Counted from the first letter of the stretch, positions 16,021-26,041 are shown. The stretch is DNA of 64,000 bases from Pseudonocardia sp. HH130630-07 (GCF_001698125.1 NZ_CP013854.1:5456001-5520000); one strand, 5' to 3'. Notes: generated by a model from the sequence alone, not told the origin. Numbers and translations: made by a program.

Positions 16021-16059
16021 TTTCCGCTGCGCCGGATGGCCGTGGCGGAGGGCGGGGGG

Positions 16060-17109
16060 ATGGAACAGCAGACCGAGCGGGAGATCGTCCAGCAACAGCT
16101 GGAGGAGCTGCACCGGACCCTCGGTGCCCCCGGCGCGATCCCGGACGGGCGGGTGGTGGCGTACTACCCGCCGTCCATGGCCGCACAGGCGCGGCTGTTC
16201 GGGCTCGCGGCCACCGACGTCGACGGCACCCAGTGGCAGGTCGGTGACGCGGAGGTGCGCTTCCCGCTGCACTCGATCTCGAAGGTGTTCACCTACGGGC
16301 TCGCGCTGGAGGACAACGGCCGCGACGACGTCGTGGCGAGGGTCGGGGTGGAGCCGTCCGGCGATCCGTTCAACTCGATCTCGTTCGACGAGGTGAACAA
16401 CCGGCCGTTCAACCCGATGATCAACGCCGGCGCGCTGGTCGCGGCGAACCTGGTGCACGGCGCGACCAAGGAGGAGAAGGTCGAGCGGCTGCTCACCCGG
16501 CTGCGGATCTACGCGGGCAACCCCGATCTCGCCGTCGACGAGGACGTGCTGGCCGACCAGCTCGTGTCGAACGACCGCAACGTGTCGCTGTCCTACCTGA
16601 TGCGCAGCCTCGGGATGCTGCACGGCAACATCGAGGACAACCTCTACGTCTACCTGGCCGCCTGCTCGGTGACGGTCACCGCGCTCGAGCTGTCGACGAT
16701 GGCCGCGACGGTCGCCAGGGGCGGGGCGAACCCGTTCACCGGTGTCCCGGCGCTGCCGCGGACCTACACCCGCGACGTGCTCAGCGTGATGAGCATGTGC
16801 GGGATGTACGACGCCGCCGGGCAGTGGGCCTACGAGGTCGGGATCCCGGCGAAGTCGAGCGTGTCCGGCGCGATCCTGGCCTCCATCCCGGACGCGATCG
16901 GCGTCGGCGTCTACTCCCCCGGCCTGGACCGGCACGGCAACTCCGCCCGCGGGGTCGCGGTGTGCCGGGCCCTGTCGGACCGGTTCGGCCTGCACGTGTT
17001 CGCCGACCCGTCGGAGTCCCGGCTCGGCCGGATCGTCCGCCCGGCCCGGCGCGACGACGCCACCGAGATGTACCCCTCGGGCGACGGCTGGCTGCCCGAC
17101 GGGCTCTGA
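16060..17109 (+). CDS. glsA: Glutaminase A, first of two tandem copies
   Basis: 349-residue serine-dependent beta-lactamase-fold glutaminase (L-glutamine to L-glutamate and ammonia). The nucleophile motif S-x-x-K is in FPLHSISKVFTYGLALEDNG. Family blocks NRPFNPMINAGALVAANLVH, LVSNDRNVSLSYLMRSLG, SVMSMCGMYDAAGQWAYEVG and IPAKSSVSGAI are present. Start set at the ATG 16060 behind GGAGGGCGGGGGG; an upstream in-frame ATG at 16036 is possible. Its 5' end is 39 bp from IS copy 1, so a promoter may have been lost or supplied by the IS. The downstream neighbour is a paralogue with about the same length. Confidence 0.93.
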   Translation: MEQQTEREIVQQQLEELHRTLGAPGAIPDGRVVAYYPPSMAAQARLFGLAATDVDGTQWQVGDAEVRFPLHSISKVFTYGLALEDNGRDDVVARVGVEPSGDPFNSISFDEVNNRPFNPMINAGALVAANLVHGATKEEKVERLLTRLRIYAGNPDLAVDEDVLADQLVSNDRNVSLSYLMRSLGMLHGNIEDNLYVYLAACSVTVTALELSTMAATVARGGANPFTGVPALPRTYTRDVLSVMSMCGMYDAAGQWAYEVGIPAKSSVSGAILASIPDAIGVGVYSPGLDRHGNSARGVAVCRALSDRFGLHVFADPSESRLGRIVRPARRDDATEMYPSGDGWLPDGL

Positions 17110-17164
17110 CGCCCGCCCGCGCCGTAGGTTCGCCCCTGCACGTCGTCGACGGGAGGGGACGGGA

Positions 17165-18166
17165 ATGGTCGCCGAGGCCGAACGGGAACTGGTCCAGGAG
17201 CAGCTGGAGCACCTGCGCAGCACGTGCACGACGGGTGACGGGAGCCTGCTGCCCGGCGAGGAGGTCGTCAGCTACTACCCGCCGGAGATGGAGGCCCGGG
17301 CCGACGAGTTCGGGCTGGCCGGGACCAACATCGACGGCACCCGGTGGCAGGTGGGCGACTGCGAGGTGCGGTTCCCGCTGCACTCGGTGTCCAAGGTGTT
17401 CACCTACGGGCTGGCGCTGGAGGACAACGGGCTGGAGGAGACCCTGCGCCGGATCGGTGTGGAGCCGTCCGGCGACCCGTTCAACTCGATCACCTTCGAC
17501 CAGGTGAACAACCGGCCGTTCAACCCGATGATCAACGCCGGCGCGCTGGTCGCGGCGAACCTGGTGCACGGCGCGACCAAGGAGGAGAAGGTCGAGCGGC
17601 TGCTGGAGCGCAACCGCGCCTACACCGGCAACCCGGATCTCGTCGTCGACCCTCGGATCCTCGACGAGCAGCTGGTCTCCAACGACCGCAACCTCGGGCT
17701 GAGCTACCTGATGCGCAGCCTCGGGATGCTGGACGGCGACATCGACGACAACCTCTACGTGTACCTGGCCGCCTGCTCGATCGCGGTGACCGCGCCGGAG
17801 CTGTCGCTGATGGCGGCGACCCTCGCCAACGGTGGCCGGAACCCGGTCACCGGGGAGCAGGCGGTACGGCGCGAGCACATCCGCACGGTGGTGAGCGTGA
17901 TGAGCATGTGCGGGATGTACGACGCCGCCGGGGAGTGGGCGCACGACGTCGGGATCCCGGCCAAGAGCGGGGTGTCCGGCGGGATCATGGGCGTGCTCCC
18001 CCGGTGGTTCGGGCTGGGGGTCTACTCACCGGGCCTGGACCGGCACGGCAACTCGGTCCGCGGCGTCGCCGTGTGCCGGGAGCTGTCGCAGCGCTTCGGC
18101 CTGCACGTGTTCGCCGACCCCGCCGAGTCCCGCTTCGGCCGCGTGGCCCAGCCCGACACCCCCTGA
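17165..18166 (+). CDS. Glutaminase A, second tandem copy
   Basis: 333-residue paralogue of the preceding glutaminase, 55 bp downstream on the same strand. It keeps the S-x-x-K motif (HSVSKVFTYGLALEDNG) and long runs identical to copy one (for example NRPFNPMINAGALVAANLVH and VSVMSMCGMYDAAG). It differs in the active-site-distal parts and lacks the ~20-residue C-terminal tail of copy one. ATG at 17165 follows GGGAGGGGACGGGA. The pair arose by tandem duplication. Whether both act on glutamine is unknown. Confidence 0.92.
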   Translation: MVAEAERELVQEQLEHLRSTCTTGDGSLLPGEEVVSYYPPEMEARADEFGLAGTNIDGTRWQVGDCEVRFPLHSVSKVFTYGLALEDNGLEETLRRIGVEPSGDPFNSITFDQVNNRPFNPMINAGALVAANLVHGATKEEKVERLLERNRAYTGNPDLVVDPRILDEQLVSNDRNLGLSYLMRSLGMLDGDIDDNLYVYLAACSIAVTAPELSLMAATLANGGRNPVTGEQAVRREHIRTVVSVMSMCGMYDAAGEWAHDVGIPAKSGVSGGIMGVLPRWFGLGVYSPGLDRHGNSVRGVAVCRELSQRFGLHVFADPAESRFGRVAQPDTP

Positions 18167-18202
18167 CCCGCCGCCGGCCCCTCCCCCTCGCCCGCCCCCG
18201 CT

Positions 18203-18253
18203 GCACTCATGGAGCTTCGGCCCGGTGTGACGGGGCCGAAGCTCCATGAGTGC
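18203..18253. terminator. Long perfect hairpin, bidirectional terminator
   Basis: A perfect 21-bp inverted repeat (18203-18223 with 18233-18253; core GAGCTTCGGCCC / GGGCCGAAGCTC) with a 9-nt loop. It lies between the convergent second glutaminase gene (stop 18166) and pafA (stop 18288). No T-run follows on either side. The stem is longer than in ordinary terminators. Confidence 0.75.
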
Positions 18254-18287
18254 GACGGCGGGAGGGGTGCGGCGACGCGCGAACGGG

Positions 18288-19649
18288 TCAGAGCGAGGCG
18301 ATCAGCCGGTCGACGCGCTCGTCGACCGCCCGGAACGGGTCCTTGCACAGGACGGTGCGCTGCGCCTGGTCGTTCAGCTTCAGGTGCACCCAGTCCACGG
18401 TGAAGTCCCGGCCCGCGGCCTGGGCCGCGGCGATGAAGTCGCCCCGCAGCTTGGCCCGGGTCGACTGCGGCGGGGTGTCCTTGGCGGCCTCGATCTCGCC
18501 GTCGTCGGTCACCCGGTCCACGAGGTCCTTGCGCTGCAACATGTCGAACAGCCCGCGGCCGCGCCGGACGTCGTGGTAGGCGAGGTCGAGCTGGGCGATC
18601 CGGGCGCTGGACAGCTCCAGGTCGTGCTTGGCCCGGTACCGCTCGACGAGCCGGTGCTTGATCGCCCAGTCGATCTCGCGGTCGATCAGCGACAGGTCCT
18701 GGGACTCGACGGCGTCCAGCGTGCGCCCCCAGAGCTCGACGACCCGGTCCATCGTCTTGTCGATGTGCCCGTTCGCCTGCAGGTACTCCACCGCGCGGGC
18801 GTGGTACTCGCGCTGGATGTCCAGCGCGCTCGCCTCGCGGCCGCCGGCCATCCGCACCGGCTTGCGCCCGGTCAGGTCGTGGCTGATCTCGCGGATCGCG
18901 CGGATCGGGTTGTCCAGGGTGAAGTCCCGGAACTGGACGCCCGCCTCGATCATCTCCAGCACCAGGGTGGCCGTGCCCACCTTGAGCAGGGTCGTCACCT
19001 CGGACATGTTCGAGTCCCCGACGATGACGTGCAGCCGCCGGTAGCGCTCGGCGTCGGCGTGCGGCTCGTCGCGGGTGTTGATGATCGGCCGGGACCGGGT
19101 GGTCGCCGACGAGACGCCCTCCCAGATGTGCTCGGCCCGCTGGGACAGGCAGTACACCGCGCCGCGCGGGGTCTGCAGCACCTTGCCCACACCGCAGACC
19201 AGCTGGCGGGTGACCAGGAACGGCAGCAGCACGTCGGCGATCCGGGAGAACTCGCCCTGCCGGGCCACCAGGTAGTTCTCGTGGCAGCCGTAGGAGTTGC
19301 CCGCCGAGTCGGTGTTGTTCTTGAACAGGTAGATGTCGCCGCCGATGCCCTCGTCGACCAGCCGGCGCTCCGCGTCGACCAGGAGGTCCTCGAGGATGCG
19401 CTCGCCGGCCTTGTCGTGGGCGATGAGCTGGGTCAGCGAGTCGCACTCGGCGGTGGCGTACTCGGGGTGGGATCCGACGTCGAGGTAGAGACGGGCACCG
19501 TTGCGGAGGAAGACGTTGGAGGAGCGGCCCCAGGACACCACTCGCCGGAACAGGTAGCGCGCCACCTCGTCCGGGGACAGCCTGCGCTGCCCGTGGAAGG
19601 TGCACGTGACACCGAACTCCGTCTCGACCCCGAAGATCCGACGCTGCAT
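18288..19649 (-). CDS. pafA: Pup-protein ligase PafA
   Basis: 453 residues, matching the ~452 of mycobacterial PafA. It forms an isopeptide bond between the C-terminal Glu of Pup and substrate lysines using ATP. Visible landmarks are [12 protein letters not shown] (N-terminal nucleotide/Mg site), [17 protein letters not shown] with the catalytic-type Asp57, [40 protein letters not shown] and [20 protein letters not shown] start at 19647-19649; the long open frame further upstream has no homology and overlaps the PAP2-kinase gene on the other strand. It is isolated from pafBC (12.6-14.6 kb) and from prcBA-pup-dop (39-43 kb). Confidence 0.97.
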   Translation of the reverse strand: MQRRIFGVETEFGVTCTFHGQRRLSPDEVARYLFRRVVSWGRSSNVFLRNGARLYLDVGSHPEYATAECDSLTQLIAHDKAGERILEDLLVDAERRLVDEGIGGDIYLFKNNTDSAGNSYGCHENYLVARQGEFSRIADVLLPFLVTRQLVCGVGKVLQTPRGAVYCLSQRAEHIWEGVSSATTRSRPIINTRDEPHADAERYRRLHVIVGDSNMSEVTTLLKVGTATLVLEMIEAGVQFRDFTLDNPIRAIREISHDLTGRKPVRMAGGREASALDIQREYHARAVEYLQANGHIDKTMDRVVELWGRTLDAVESQDLSLIDREIDWAIKHRLVERYRAKHDLELSSARIAQLDLAYHDVRRGRGLFDMLQRKDLVDRVTDDGEIEAAKDTPPQSTRAKLRGDFIAAAQAAGRDFTVDWVHLKLNDQAQRTVLCKDPFRAVDERVDRLIASL

Positions 19650-19691
19650 GCCGTTCAGGGTAGGCGCCGGACCCCCTCTACTGTCACGGTT

Positions 19692-21269
19692 GTGAGCGGA
19701 TGGTTCGAGCGCGTCGCACGACGGTCCCGACGAGTGGACGGAGGGATCGCCACCGTCTCGCAGGTGGACAGGGTCATCACCGAGTTCGTCGCGAGCCGGC
19801 CACCCAGCCGGGTCGACCGGACGCTGCGCAGACTCACCCGAACGGCCGACCACAGCCTGCTGTGGTTCGCCATCGCCGGGGTCCTGGCCGTCCGGCGGGG
19901 CGCGGGCCGGCAGGCCGCGTTGCGGGGGGTCGCCTCGATCGCGCTGACCAGCTTCACCGCCAACGCGCTGCTGAAGCCGCTGCTGCCGCGGCGCCGTCCG
20001 GCCGCGGCCGAGCTCCCGGCCTACCGCACGGTCGCGGACCCGCCGTCGTCCTCGTCGTTCCCGTCCGGGCACGCCGCGTCGGCCGCGGCGTTCGCGACCG
20101 CGGTCGTGCTGGAGCACCGGAAGGCGGCGTCGGTGGTCGTCCCGCTCGCCGCGATCGTCGGATGGTCGCGCGTGCACGTCGGCGTGCACTGGACCTCCGA
20201 CGTGCTGGCCGGTGCGGCGATCGGCGCCGGGGTCGCCCAGGTGACCCGCCGCTGGTGGCCGGTCCGCCCGAGCGACGAGGCCAGGGCCCGCCCGATGGAC
20301 ACGGTGCCGGTGCTGCCGCAGGGCGACGGCCTGGTCATCGTGTCCAACCCGTTCTCCGGTCCCCCGGACCACGACGTCTCCGACGAGGTCCGCGAACGGC
20401 TCCCGGCCGCGCACCATCTCGTCGTCGGCGACGGGATCAAGGTCGAGGACATGCTGGAGGACGCGATCGCCCAGCACGGCCGCTGGGTCCGCGCGGTCGG
20501 CGTCGCCGGTGGGGACGGGACGGTCGCGACCGCGGCGTCGGTGGCCGACCGGCACGGGCTGCCGCTCGTCGTCGTCCCGGGCGGGACGCTGAACCACTTC
20601 GCCCGCGACGTCGGCGTCTACGACACCCAGGAGGCGGTGGACGCGGCGCAGGCCGGTGAGGCCGTCGCCGTGGACCTCGCGCTGGTCGAGGCGCACCCGG
20701 GCCGGCTGGACGACCCGCAGGACATCTCGGTCACCCGCACCCGCTACTTCATCAACACCGCCTCGATCGGGTCCTACCCGGAGCTGGTGCGGCTGCGCGA
20801 GCAGTGGCAGCCCCGCTACGGCAAGTGGCCGGCGTTCGCCGCGGCGCTGGTCACCGTGCTGCGCCGGTCCGAGCGGATCTCGGTGAAGATCGACGACAAG
20901 TGGTACAAGGTCTGGTTCCTGTTCGTCGGCAACGGCCCCTACTACCCGCGCGGCGCGGTGCCGGCCTGGCGCCCGACGCTCGACTCCGGGCTGCTCGACG
21001 TCCGCTGGCTGCGGGCCGACGTGCGGTTCTCCCGGCTGCGGGTCGTGGCCGCGCTCATCCTCGGCGCGCTCGGTCACAGCCGGGTCTACCACCAGCGCGA
21101 GGTCGCCCGGGTCGACGTCGAACTGCTCGCCCCGAGCATGCTCGCCACCGACGGCGAGGTCGTCGAGGAGGCGGGGCGCTACACCTTCCGGGTGGCCGAG
21201 CGCCCGATCCCGGTCTACCGCCGCGACGAGGACCGCTGGACCGGTCGCGACCGCCCGTACCAGGGATGA
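19692..21269 (+). CDS. Bifunctional PAP2 phosphatase / diacylglycerol-kinase-family protein
   Basis: 525-residue fusion. The N-terminal half (about 1-190) is a membrane PAP2 phosphatase with the three signature motifs: [17 protein letters not shown] and [12 protein letters not shown]. The C-terminal half (about 210-520) is a DAGK/sphingosine-kinase catalytic domain with nucleotide motif [16 protein letters not shown] and [16 protein letters not shown], and the C-terminal TDGE-type loop ([10 protein letters not shown]). Such fusions occur in actinobacteria and probably act in lipid phosphate turnover at the membrane. GTG start at 19692 ([10 protein letters not shown]), 42 bp from the divergent pafA start. 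The stop overlaps the next ATG (ATGA), so it is translationally coupled to the amidohydrolase gene. Confidence 0.9.
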   Translation: MSGWFERVARRSRRVDGGIATVSQVDRVITEFVASRPPSRVDRTLRRLTRTADHSLLWFAIAGVLAVRRGAGRQAALRGVASIALTSFTANALLKPLLPRRRPAAAELPAYRTVADPPSSSSFPSGHAASAAAFATAVVLEHRKAASVVVPLAAIVGWSRVHVGVHWTSDVLAGAAIGAGVAQVTRRWWPVRPSDEARARPMDTVPVLPQGDGLVIVSNPFSGPPDHDVSDEVRERLPAAHHLVVGDGIKVEDMLEDAIAQHGRWVRAVGVAGGDGTVATAASVADRHGLPLVVVPGGTLNHFARDVGVYDTQEAVDAAQAGEAVAVDLALVEAHPGRLDDPQDISVTRTRYFINTASIGSYPELVRLREQWQPRYGKWPAFAAALVTVLRRSERISVKIDDKWYKVWFLFVGNGPYYPRGAVPAWRPTLDSGLLDVRWLRADVRFSRLRVVAALILGALGHSRVYHQREVARVDVELLAPSMLATDGEVVEEAGRYTFRVAERPIPVYRRDEDRWTGRDRPYQG

Positions 21270-22774
21270 GCGCGATGCTGCTGCGCGCGGTCCGGCCGCT
21301 GCGTGGCGACCGGACGGCGCTCGGCGAGCCGGTGGACGTGCTGGTGTCCGGTGACCGGATCGCCGCGGTGGGCCGGGACCTCGACCCGGGCGGGGCCGAG
21401 ATCGTGCAGGGCGACGGCCGGGCGCTGCTGCCCGGGCTGTGGGACCACCACGTGCACATGGCCCAGTGGGCGCTCGCCCGGCGCCGGCTGGACCTGGCCG
21501 GGACCCGGTCCGCCGCGGACTGCGCCCGGCTGGTCGCGGACCGGCTGGCGACGGCGCCACCGGCCCCCGGGGAGACGCTGGTCGGCTTCGGCTTCCGCGA
21601 CTCGCTGTGGCCGGACGAGGCCCACCGCGAGCTGCTCGACCCGGTCTCGGGCGACGTGCCGGTCGTCCTGGTGTCCGGGGACCTGCACCAGGGCTGGCTG
21701 AACGGCCCGGCGCTGGAGCGCTTCGGGCACCGCGGGCATCCGACCGGCCGGATCCGGGAGTCGGAGTTCTTCGCGGTCACGGTGGCGCTGCAGGACGTCC
21801 CGGACGCGACCCTGGACGGGTTCGTCGCCGACGCGGCACGGGCGGCGTCGGCCCGCGGCGTGGTCGGCGTCGTCGACTTCGAGGCACCGTGGTCGCTGCC
21901 GGACTGGCGGCGCCGGATCGCCGCCGGTGCCACCGGGCTGCGGGTCGAGGCGTCGGTGTGGCCGGACCGGCTCGACGACATGGTGGCGACCGGGCTGCGG
22001 GCCGGTGACCCGGTCGAGGACTGCGCGGGGCTGCTCACCGCCGGTCCGCTCAAGGTGATCACCGACGGCTCGCTGAACACCCGCACCGCCTACTGCTACG
22101 ACCCGTACCCGGCCCCGCCGGGTGCGGCGCTCGACTCCCCGTGCGGGCTGCTGCTCGTCGCCCCCGACGAGCTGCGCCCGCTGCTGGCGACGGCGCACGG
22201 TGCGGGTCTGGAGGCGGCGTTGCACGCGATCGGTGACCACGCGAACACCCTGGTGCTGGACGCGTTCGCGGCCACCGGGGCGCGCGGCCGGATCGAGCAC
22301 GCCCAGCTGCTCACCGGTGACGACGTGCCCCGCTTCGCCGCGCTCGGCCTGGTGGCCAGCGTGCAGCCCGAGCACGCGCTGGACGACCGCGACGTCGCCG
22401 ACCGGCTCTGGGCCGGCCGCACCGGGCGGGCGTTCGCGTTCGCGTCGCTGCACGCCGCCGGGGCCCGGCTGGCACTGGGCTCGGACGCCCCGGTCGCGCC
22501 GCTGGACCCGTGGGTCGCGCTCGCCGCCGCGGTGCACCGCTCCGCCGACGGCCGGGAACGCTGGCACCCGGAGCAGGAGATCGACCGGTCGGTGGCGCTG
22601 GGCGCGTCCTGGGGTGTCGTCCCGGGGTCCACCGGGCGGATCGGCGCCGGTGAACGGGCCGACCTGGTGCTGACCGACGCCGACCCGACGACCTGCGATC
22701 CGGTGATCCTGCGGACGATGCCGGTCGCGGGGACCCTGGTCGGCGGCCGGTGGACCCACCGCGACGGGATCTGA
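21266..22774 (+). CDS. Amidohydrolase family protein (YtcJ-like)
   Basis: 502-residue metal-dependent hydrolase of the amidohydrolase_3 group. An N-terminal composite beta-sandwich leads to the metal motif LWDHHVHM. Later motifs are [33 protein letters not shown] (metal His), [22 protein letters not shown] and [15 protein letters not shown] (catalytic Asp). The C-terminus has the usual [18 protein letters not shown] strand. Substrate unknown; the YtcJ group has been linked to amide or carbamate cleavage. ATG 21266 overlaps the PAP2-kinase stop by 4 bp. Confidence 0.88.
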   Translation: MSAMLLRAVRPLRGDRTALGEPVDVLVSGDRIAAVGRDLDPGGAEIVQGDGRALLPGLWDHHVHMAQWALARRRLDLAGTRSAADCARLVADRLATAPPAPGETLVGFGFRDSLWPDEAHRELLDPVSGDVPVVLVSGDLHQGWLNGPALERFGHRGHPTGRIRESEFFAVTVALQDVPDATLDGFVADAARAASARGVVGVVDFEAPWSLPDWRRRIAAGATGLRVEASVWPDRLDDMVATGLRAGDPVEDCAGLLTAGPLKVITDGSLNTRTAYCYDPYPAPPGAALDSPCGLLLVAPDELRPLLATAHGAGLEAALHAIGDHANTLVLDAFAATGARGRIEHAQLLTGDDVPRFAALGLVASVQPEHALDDRDVADRLWAGRTGRAFAFASLHAAGARLALGSDAPVAPLDPWVALAAAVHRSADGRERWHPEQEIDRSVALGASWGVVPGSTGRIGAGERADLVLTDADPTTCDPVILRTMPVAGTLVGGRWTHRDGI

Positions 22775-22922
22775 GCGCGGCACCCCGGTCGGGCGCGGGC
22801 GCGGGCGCGTGGACAGGGTCGTCCGGTGGTCACGATGATCGGATCCCTGGCTGCGTACCGTGCCGCTGGTGGCACTCGACGCCACCAGGAAGTCGATCAT
22901 CGAGGAAGGTGGACCTCCGACC

Positions 22923-23402
22923 GTGCCGCGCATCGGTGTCACCGGGCACTCGAAGCTGACTCCCGGATCCGAGGGGCTCGTCCTGCACGCCCTGCGGACG
23001 CTGCTCGCCGCCCAGCCCGGACCGGTGGTCGGCGTGACCTGCCTGGCCCGGGGCGCCGACCAGCTGTTCGCCCAGGCCGTCCTCGACACCGGGGGCACGA
23101 TCGAGGTGGTGCTGCCGTCGGAGAACTACCGGTCGGAGAAGGTGGAGCAGGAGAACCGGCAGGTGTTCGACGCGCTCGCCGGGCGGGCCGCCGCCGTCCG
23201 GACTTTGCCGTTCCCCGACGCCGGGCGGGACGCCTACGCCGCGGCCGGGGACGCCGTCCTGTCCGGCGTCGATCTGCTGGTCGCGGTGTGGGACGGGGCG
23301 GAGCCCGACGGCCGCGGCGGGACCGGGGACACCGTGGCCGTCGCACGGGAGCGGGGCGTCCCGGTCGAGGCCGTGTGGCCCGACGGCGCCGGTCGCCGGT
23401 GA
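22923..23402 (+). CDS. SLOG/Rossmann-like nucleotide-binding protein
   Basis: About 159 residues with the fold pattern of SLOG (Smf/DprA-LOG) proteins: a first strand and loop RIGVTGHSKLTPGSEGLV, a second TCLARGADQLFAQAVL, and LLVAVWDGAEPDG...GGTGDTVAVARERGVPVE near the end. SLOG proteins bind nucleotides or nucleotide-derived ligands. I see no catalytic assignment. Start taken as the GTG at 22923 (VPRIGVTGH) with a weak GGAAGGTGG site upstream; a GTG at 22860 would add 21 residues. The stop overlaps the first codons of the phosphotransferase remnant. Some SLOG proteins serve in defence signalling, but nothing adjacent supports that here. Confidence 0.65.
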   Translation: MPRIGVTGHSKLTPGSEGLVLHALRTLLAAQPGPVVGVTCLARGADQLFAQAVLDTGGTIEVVLPSENYRSEKVEQENRQVFDALAGRAAAVRTLPFPDAGRDAYAAAGDAVLSGVDLLVAVWDGAEPDGRGGTGDTVAVARERGVPVEAVWPDGAGRR

Positions 23403-24150
23403 GCACCCTCGCCTGCACCGGGAGATCGCGCTCGCGCCGCACCTCCCCGCCGGGCTCACCGCCCCGTTGCTCGCCAGCGGGGTGCACCCGCTGGGTGCGC
23501 GGGCGGTCCGCTACGCGTGCTGCGCCCGGGTACCGGGGACCGCTCCCGGTATGGGCCTGCCCGGTGCCGACGCCGCACAGGCCCGCGCGTGGGCGCGGGC
23601 GGCGGTCGATCGGCTCCGTCGCCTGCACGACTGGAGGCCTGCGGACGCCGTCGGACGGCTGCTGGGTGAGCCTCTCGATCACGGCGGGTTCACCGGACGG
23701 GCGGACCTGATCGCCGGGATCGATCGACTCGCGACGCTGGACCGGGACGGCATCGTCCCCCGGCAGACGCTCGACGGCCTGAGGTCGATCGCCGAGCACG
23801 CGCCGCCCGTCGCGGGAACGGCCGTCCCGGTCCACGCGGACTGCCACTGGGACAACTGGCTCGCCGACGATCGGACCGTGACCGCCCTGCTGGACTTCGA
23901 GTGGGCCCGTCTCGGCGAACCCGTGGACGACTGGTTCTTCCTCGTCCGGTTCAGCGGACGGCACGCCGGGACGGTGCTCGACGTCGTCGCCGGGGCGGCG
24001 GCGGTCCAGCCGGACGCGGTGCGCGCCGGGTGCGAGGTCCGGGAGGCCGCCCACCTCGTCTCCGACCTGTGCGTCGCGTTCCGGCAGCCCGCTGAGCACA
24101 CCCGGATGGCCGCGGAGCGGTTGCACGCGCTGGACGAGCTCGTCACCTAG
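23401..24150 (+). pseudogene. 5'-truncated aminoglycoside-phosphotransferase-like (APH) gene
   Basis: The open frame begins inside the N-lobe (EHPRLHREIALAPHLPAG) without the ATP-binding Gly-rich region or the N-lobe Lys that APH kinases need. It has no ATG; a TTG at 23467 is the first possible start. The C-lobe looks intact: VPVHADCHWDNWLADD (catalytic loop HxDxxxxN) and ALLDFEWARLGEPVDDW (DFE metal motif). The upstream SLOG-like gene ends at 23402, so the missing 5' part was probably lost by deletion at this junction. IS copy 2 begins within the CTAG that contains its stop codon TAG. It could be translated from the TTG, but kinase activity is unlikely. Confidence 0.7.
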
Positions 24151-25094
24151 GGCGTGTCTCCCAAATGGGCGGAGCGGGGTGCGCGATGCTTGATCGGTGC
24201 CGCGTACCGCTGTCCTGACTGATGCCCAGTGGGCCCGTCTGGCGCCGCTGTTGCCCTCCTCCGAGGGTCGTCGCGGGCGCCCGTTCCGCGATGACCGCCG
24301 GGTGCTCGAGGGGATCATCTACCGGTATCGGTGCGGGCTTCCCTGGCGCGACGTCCCAGCCGAGTTCGGGCCGTGGCAGACGTTGTGGAAGCGGCACCGC
24401 CGCTACAGCGGCGACGGCACCTGGGACCACATCCTGGCTGCTCTTCTGATCGAGGCCGACGCCGCCGAGGTGCTCGGGTGGGCGGTCAGCGTGGACTCCA
24501 CGATCATCCGTGCCCACCAGCACGCCGCGACCCTCAAGCGCGACACAGGGGGCCGGATCGAACTACACGAATCTGCTCGCCGAACCAGCAGATCACGCGC
24601 TGGGACGGTCCCGCGGAGGGCTGTCGACGAAGATCCACCAGCTCGTTGACGGGCACGGCCGCCCGCTGGTGGTCCTCCTCGGCCCCGGCCAGGGCGGCGA
24701 CTCGCCAATGTTTCCGCACCTGATGGCGCGCCTGAGCATCGCCCGACCGGGCCCGGGACGACCCCGGACCCGGCCCGAACGCGTGCGCGCGGACAAGGCC
24801 TACTCCTCACGCGCGATCCGCCGGCACCTGCGCGAGCGCCGGATCATCGCTGTCATTCCGGAGCCCTCTGACCAGCAGGGACACCGCAAACGACGCGGCT
24901 CACGCGGCGGCCGACCGCCCGCATTCGATCCGGTCGACTACCGAAACCGCAACGTCGTCGAGCGCGGGTTCTGCCACGTCAAGCAGTGGCGCGGGCTGGC
25001 CACCCGTTACGACAAGCTCGCCCTGACCTTCCGCGGCGGCGCCGTCCTGAAGGCGATCGTCACCTGGCTCCGCGCATTGGGAGACACACCCTAG
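24147..25094 (+). mobile_element. IS5-type insertion sequence, copy 2
   Basis: 948-bp copy in the opposite orientation to copies 1 and 3, bounded by CTAG on both sides (24147-24150 and 25091-25094). It differs from copy 1 by a few substitutions: the left end continues CCCAAATGGGCGG rather than CCCAGATAGGCGG, and the transposase has LTDAQW for LTDVQW and LLIEAD for LLVEAD. The target was the CTAG holding the TAG stop of the phosphotransferase remnant, so the insertion left that frame's stop unchanged. Confidence 0.93.
24197..25094 (+). CDS. IS5-type transposase, two overlapping frames (copy 2)
   Basis: Same layout as copy 1. It has a GTG start at 24197 and first catalytic Asp in SVDSTIIRAHQH; the frame change is at the five-G run 24548-24552; the second Asp (RADKAYSSR) and Glu (NVVERGFCHVKQW) are in the following frame. 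The stop TAG at 25092-25094 lies in the terminal CTAG. It shows that this frame break is shared by independent copies. Confidence 0.85.
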
Positions 25095-25132
25095 CGGTAC
25101 TGGTGGCGCCGGACCCGCTGAGCAGGCCCTGC

Positions 25133-26041
25133 TCAGCGATACCCGGTGACGTCCGCCGGCTTCCCCGCGTCCTGCACCTCCACGATGTAGCGCCAGGCGT
25201 CCGGCCGCGACCCGTCGAGGTCGTCGACGCCGTACTCGCGCGCCAGCTCGCCCGACGACGTCGACCGGCCGTTCCAGCGGTGCCGGTCCCCGTCCGCGGC
25301 GAGCGCGGCGATCCCGCGCCCGACGAACCGTGGCGTCTCGGAGATCGCGAAGTGCGGCTCCCGCGCGCAGGCCTCGCGCCAGGTCTCCTCGGTCACCCCG
25401 AACAGCTCCAGCATCATCTCCGAGCGCAGCCAGCCCGGCGAGACCGCGACGGCGGTGCCCCCGTGCTCGCGCAGCTCGTGCGCCCAGGACCGGGCGAGCC
25501 GGATCGGGGCGGCCTTGGCGAGGTCGTAGTAGACGTTGAGCCGGTAGTTCTCCGCGTTGTACTCGGCGGTGCCGTCGGTGACCTCGACGACCAGGCCGCC
25601 CGGCGTGCGGGACAGCAGCCGCAGTGCGTGGTGCGCGGTGACGAGATGGGTGTCGATCGCCAGGCGCAGGGTGCGCAGGCCGTTGGCGAGATCGTGCTCC
25701 CACACCGGGGTGTCCCACTCGACCATGAGCTCGCCGCCCCAGATGTCGTTCACCAGCACGTCGAGCCGGCCGTGGTCGCCTTCGATCCGCTCGACGAGCG
25801 CCGCGACCGCCCCGTGGTCGAGATGGTCGGTGGGCACCGCGATACCGGTGCCACCGGCGGCCGTCACCAGGTCCGCGGTGTCCTCGATCGTCTCGGCGCG
25901 GTCGTACTCGGAGCGCTGCGCGCGGGTGCTGCGACCGGTGCAGTAGACGGTCGCACCGGCCGCACCCAGCTCGACAGCGATCCCGCGACCGGCTCCCCGG
26001 GTCGCCCCGGCGACCAGCGCCACCCGTCCGGACAGTCCCAT
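25133..26041 (-). CDS. Short-chain dehydrogenase/reductase
   Basis: 302-residue SDR oxidoreductase. The nucleotide-binding loop is VALVAGATRGAGRGIAVELG (TGxxxGxG variant) with TGRSTRAQ after beta-2, which favours NADP(H). It has LDVLVNDIWGGE (NNAG-equivalent), and the catalytic Tyr/Lys are in VYYDLAKAAPIRLARSWAHE (YxxxK). The C-terminal ~50 residues extend beyond a minimal SDR. Substrate unknown. It is divergent from a TetR regulator with a 50-bp shared promoter region, so induction by the TetR ligand is likely. The stop lies 38 bp from the end of IS copy 2. Confidence 0.9.
   Translation of the reverse strand: MGLSGRVALVAGATRGAGRGIAVELGAAGATVYCTGRSTRAQRSEYDRAETIEDTADLVTAAGGTGIAVPTDHLDHGAVAALVERIEGDHGRLDVLVNDIWGGELMVEWDTPVWEHDLANGLRTLRLAIDTHLVTAHHALRLLSRTPGGLVVEVTDGTAEYNAENYRLNVYYDLAKAAPIRLARSWAHELREHGGTAVAVSPGWLRSEMMLELFGVTEETWREACAREPHFAISETPRFVGRGIAALAADGDRHRWNGRSTSSGELAREYGVDDLDGSRPDAWRYIVEVQDAGKPADVTGYR

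Noticed and set aside
18288-21560. A 1090-residue minus-strand frame extending pafA upstream
   Set aside because: Only the part from 19649 is PafA; the upstream part is a GC-frame shadow of the PAP2-kinase gene, with Arg/Pro-rich composition and no homology.
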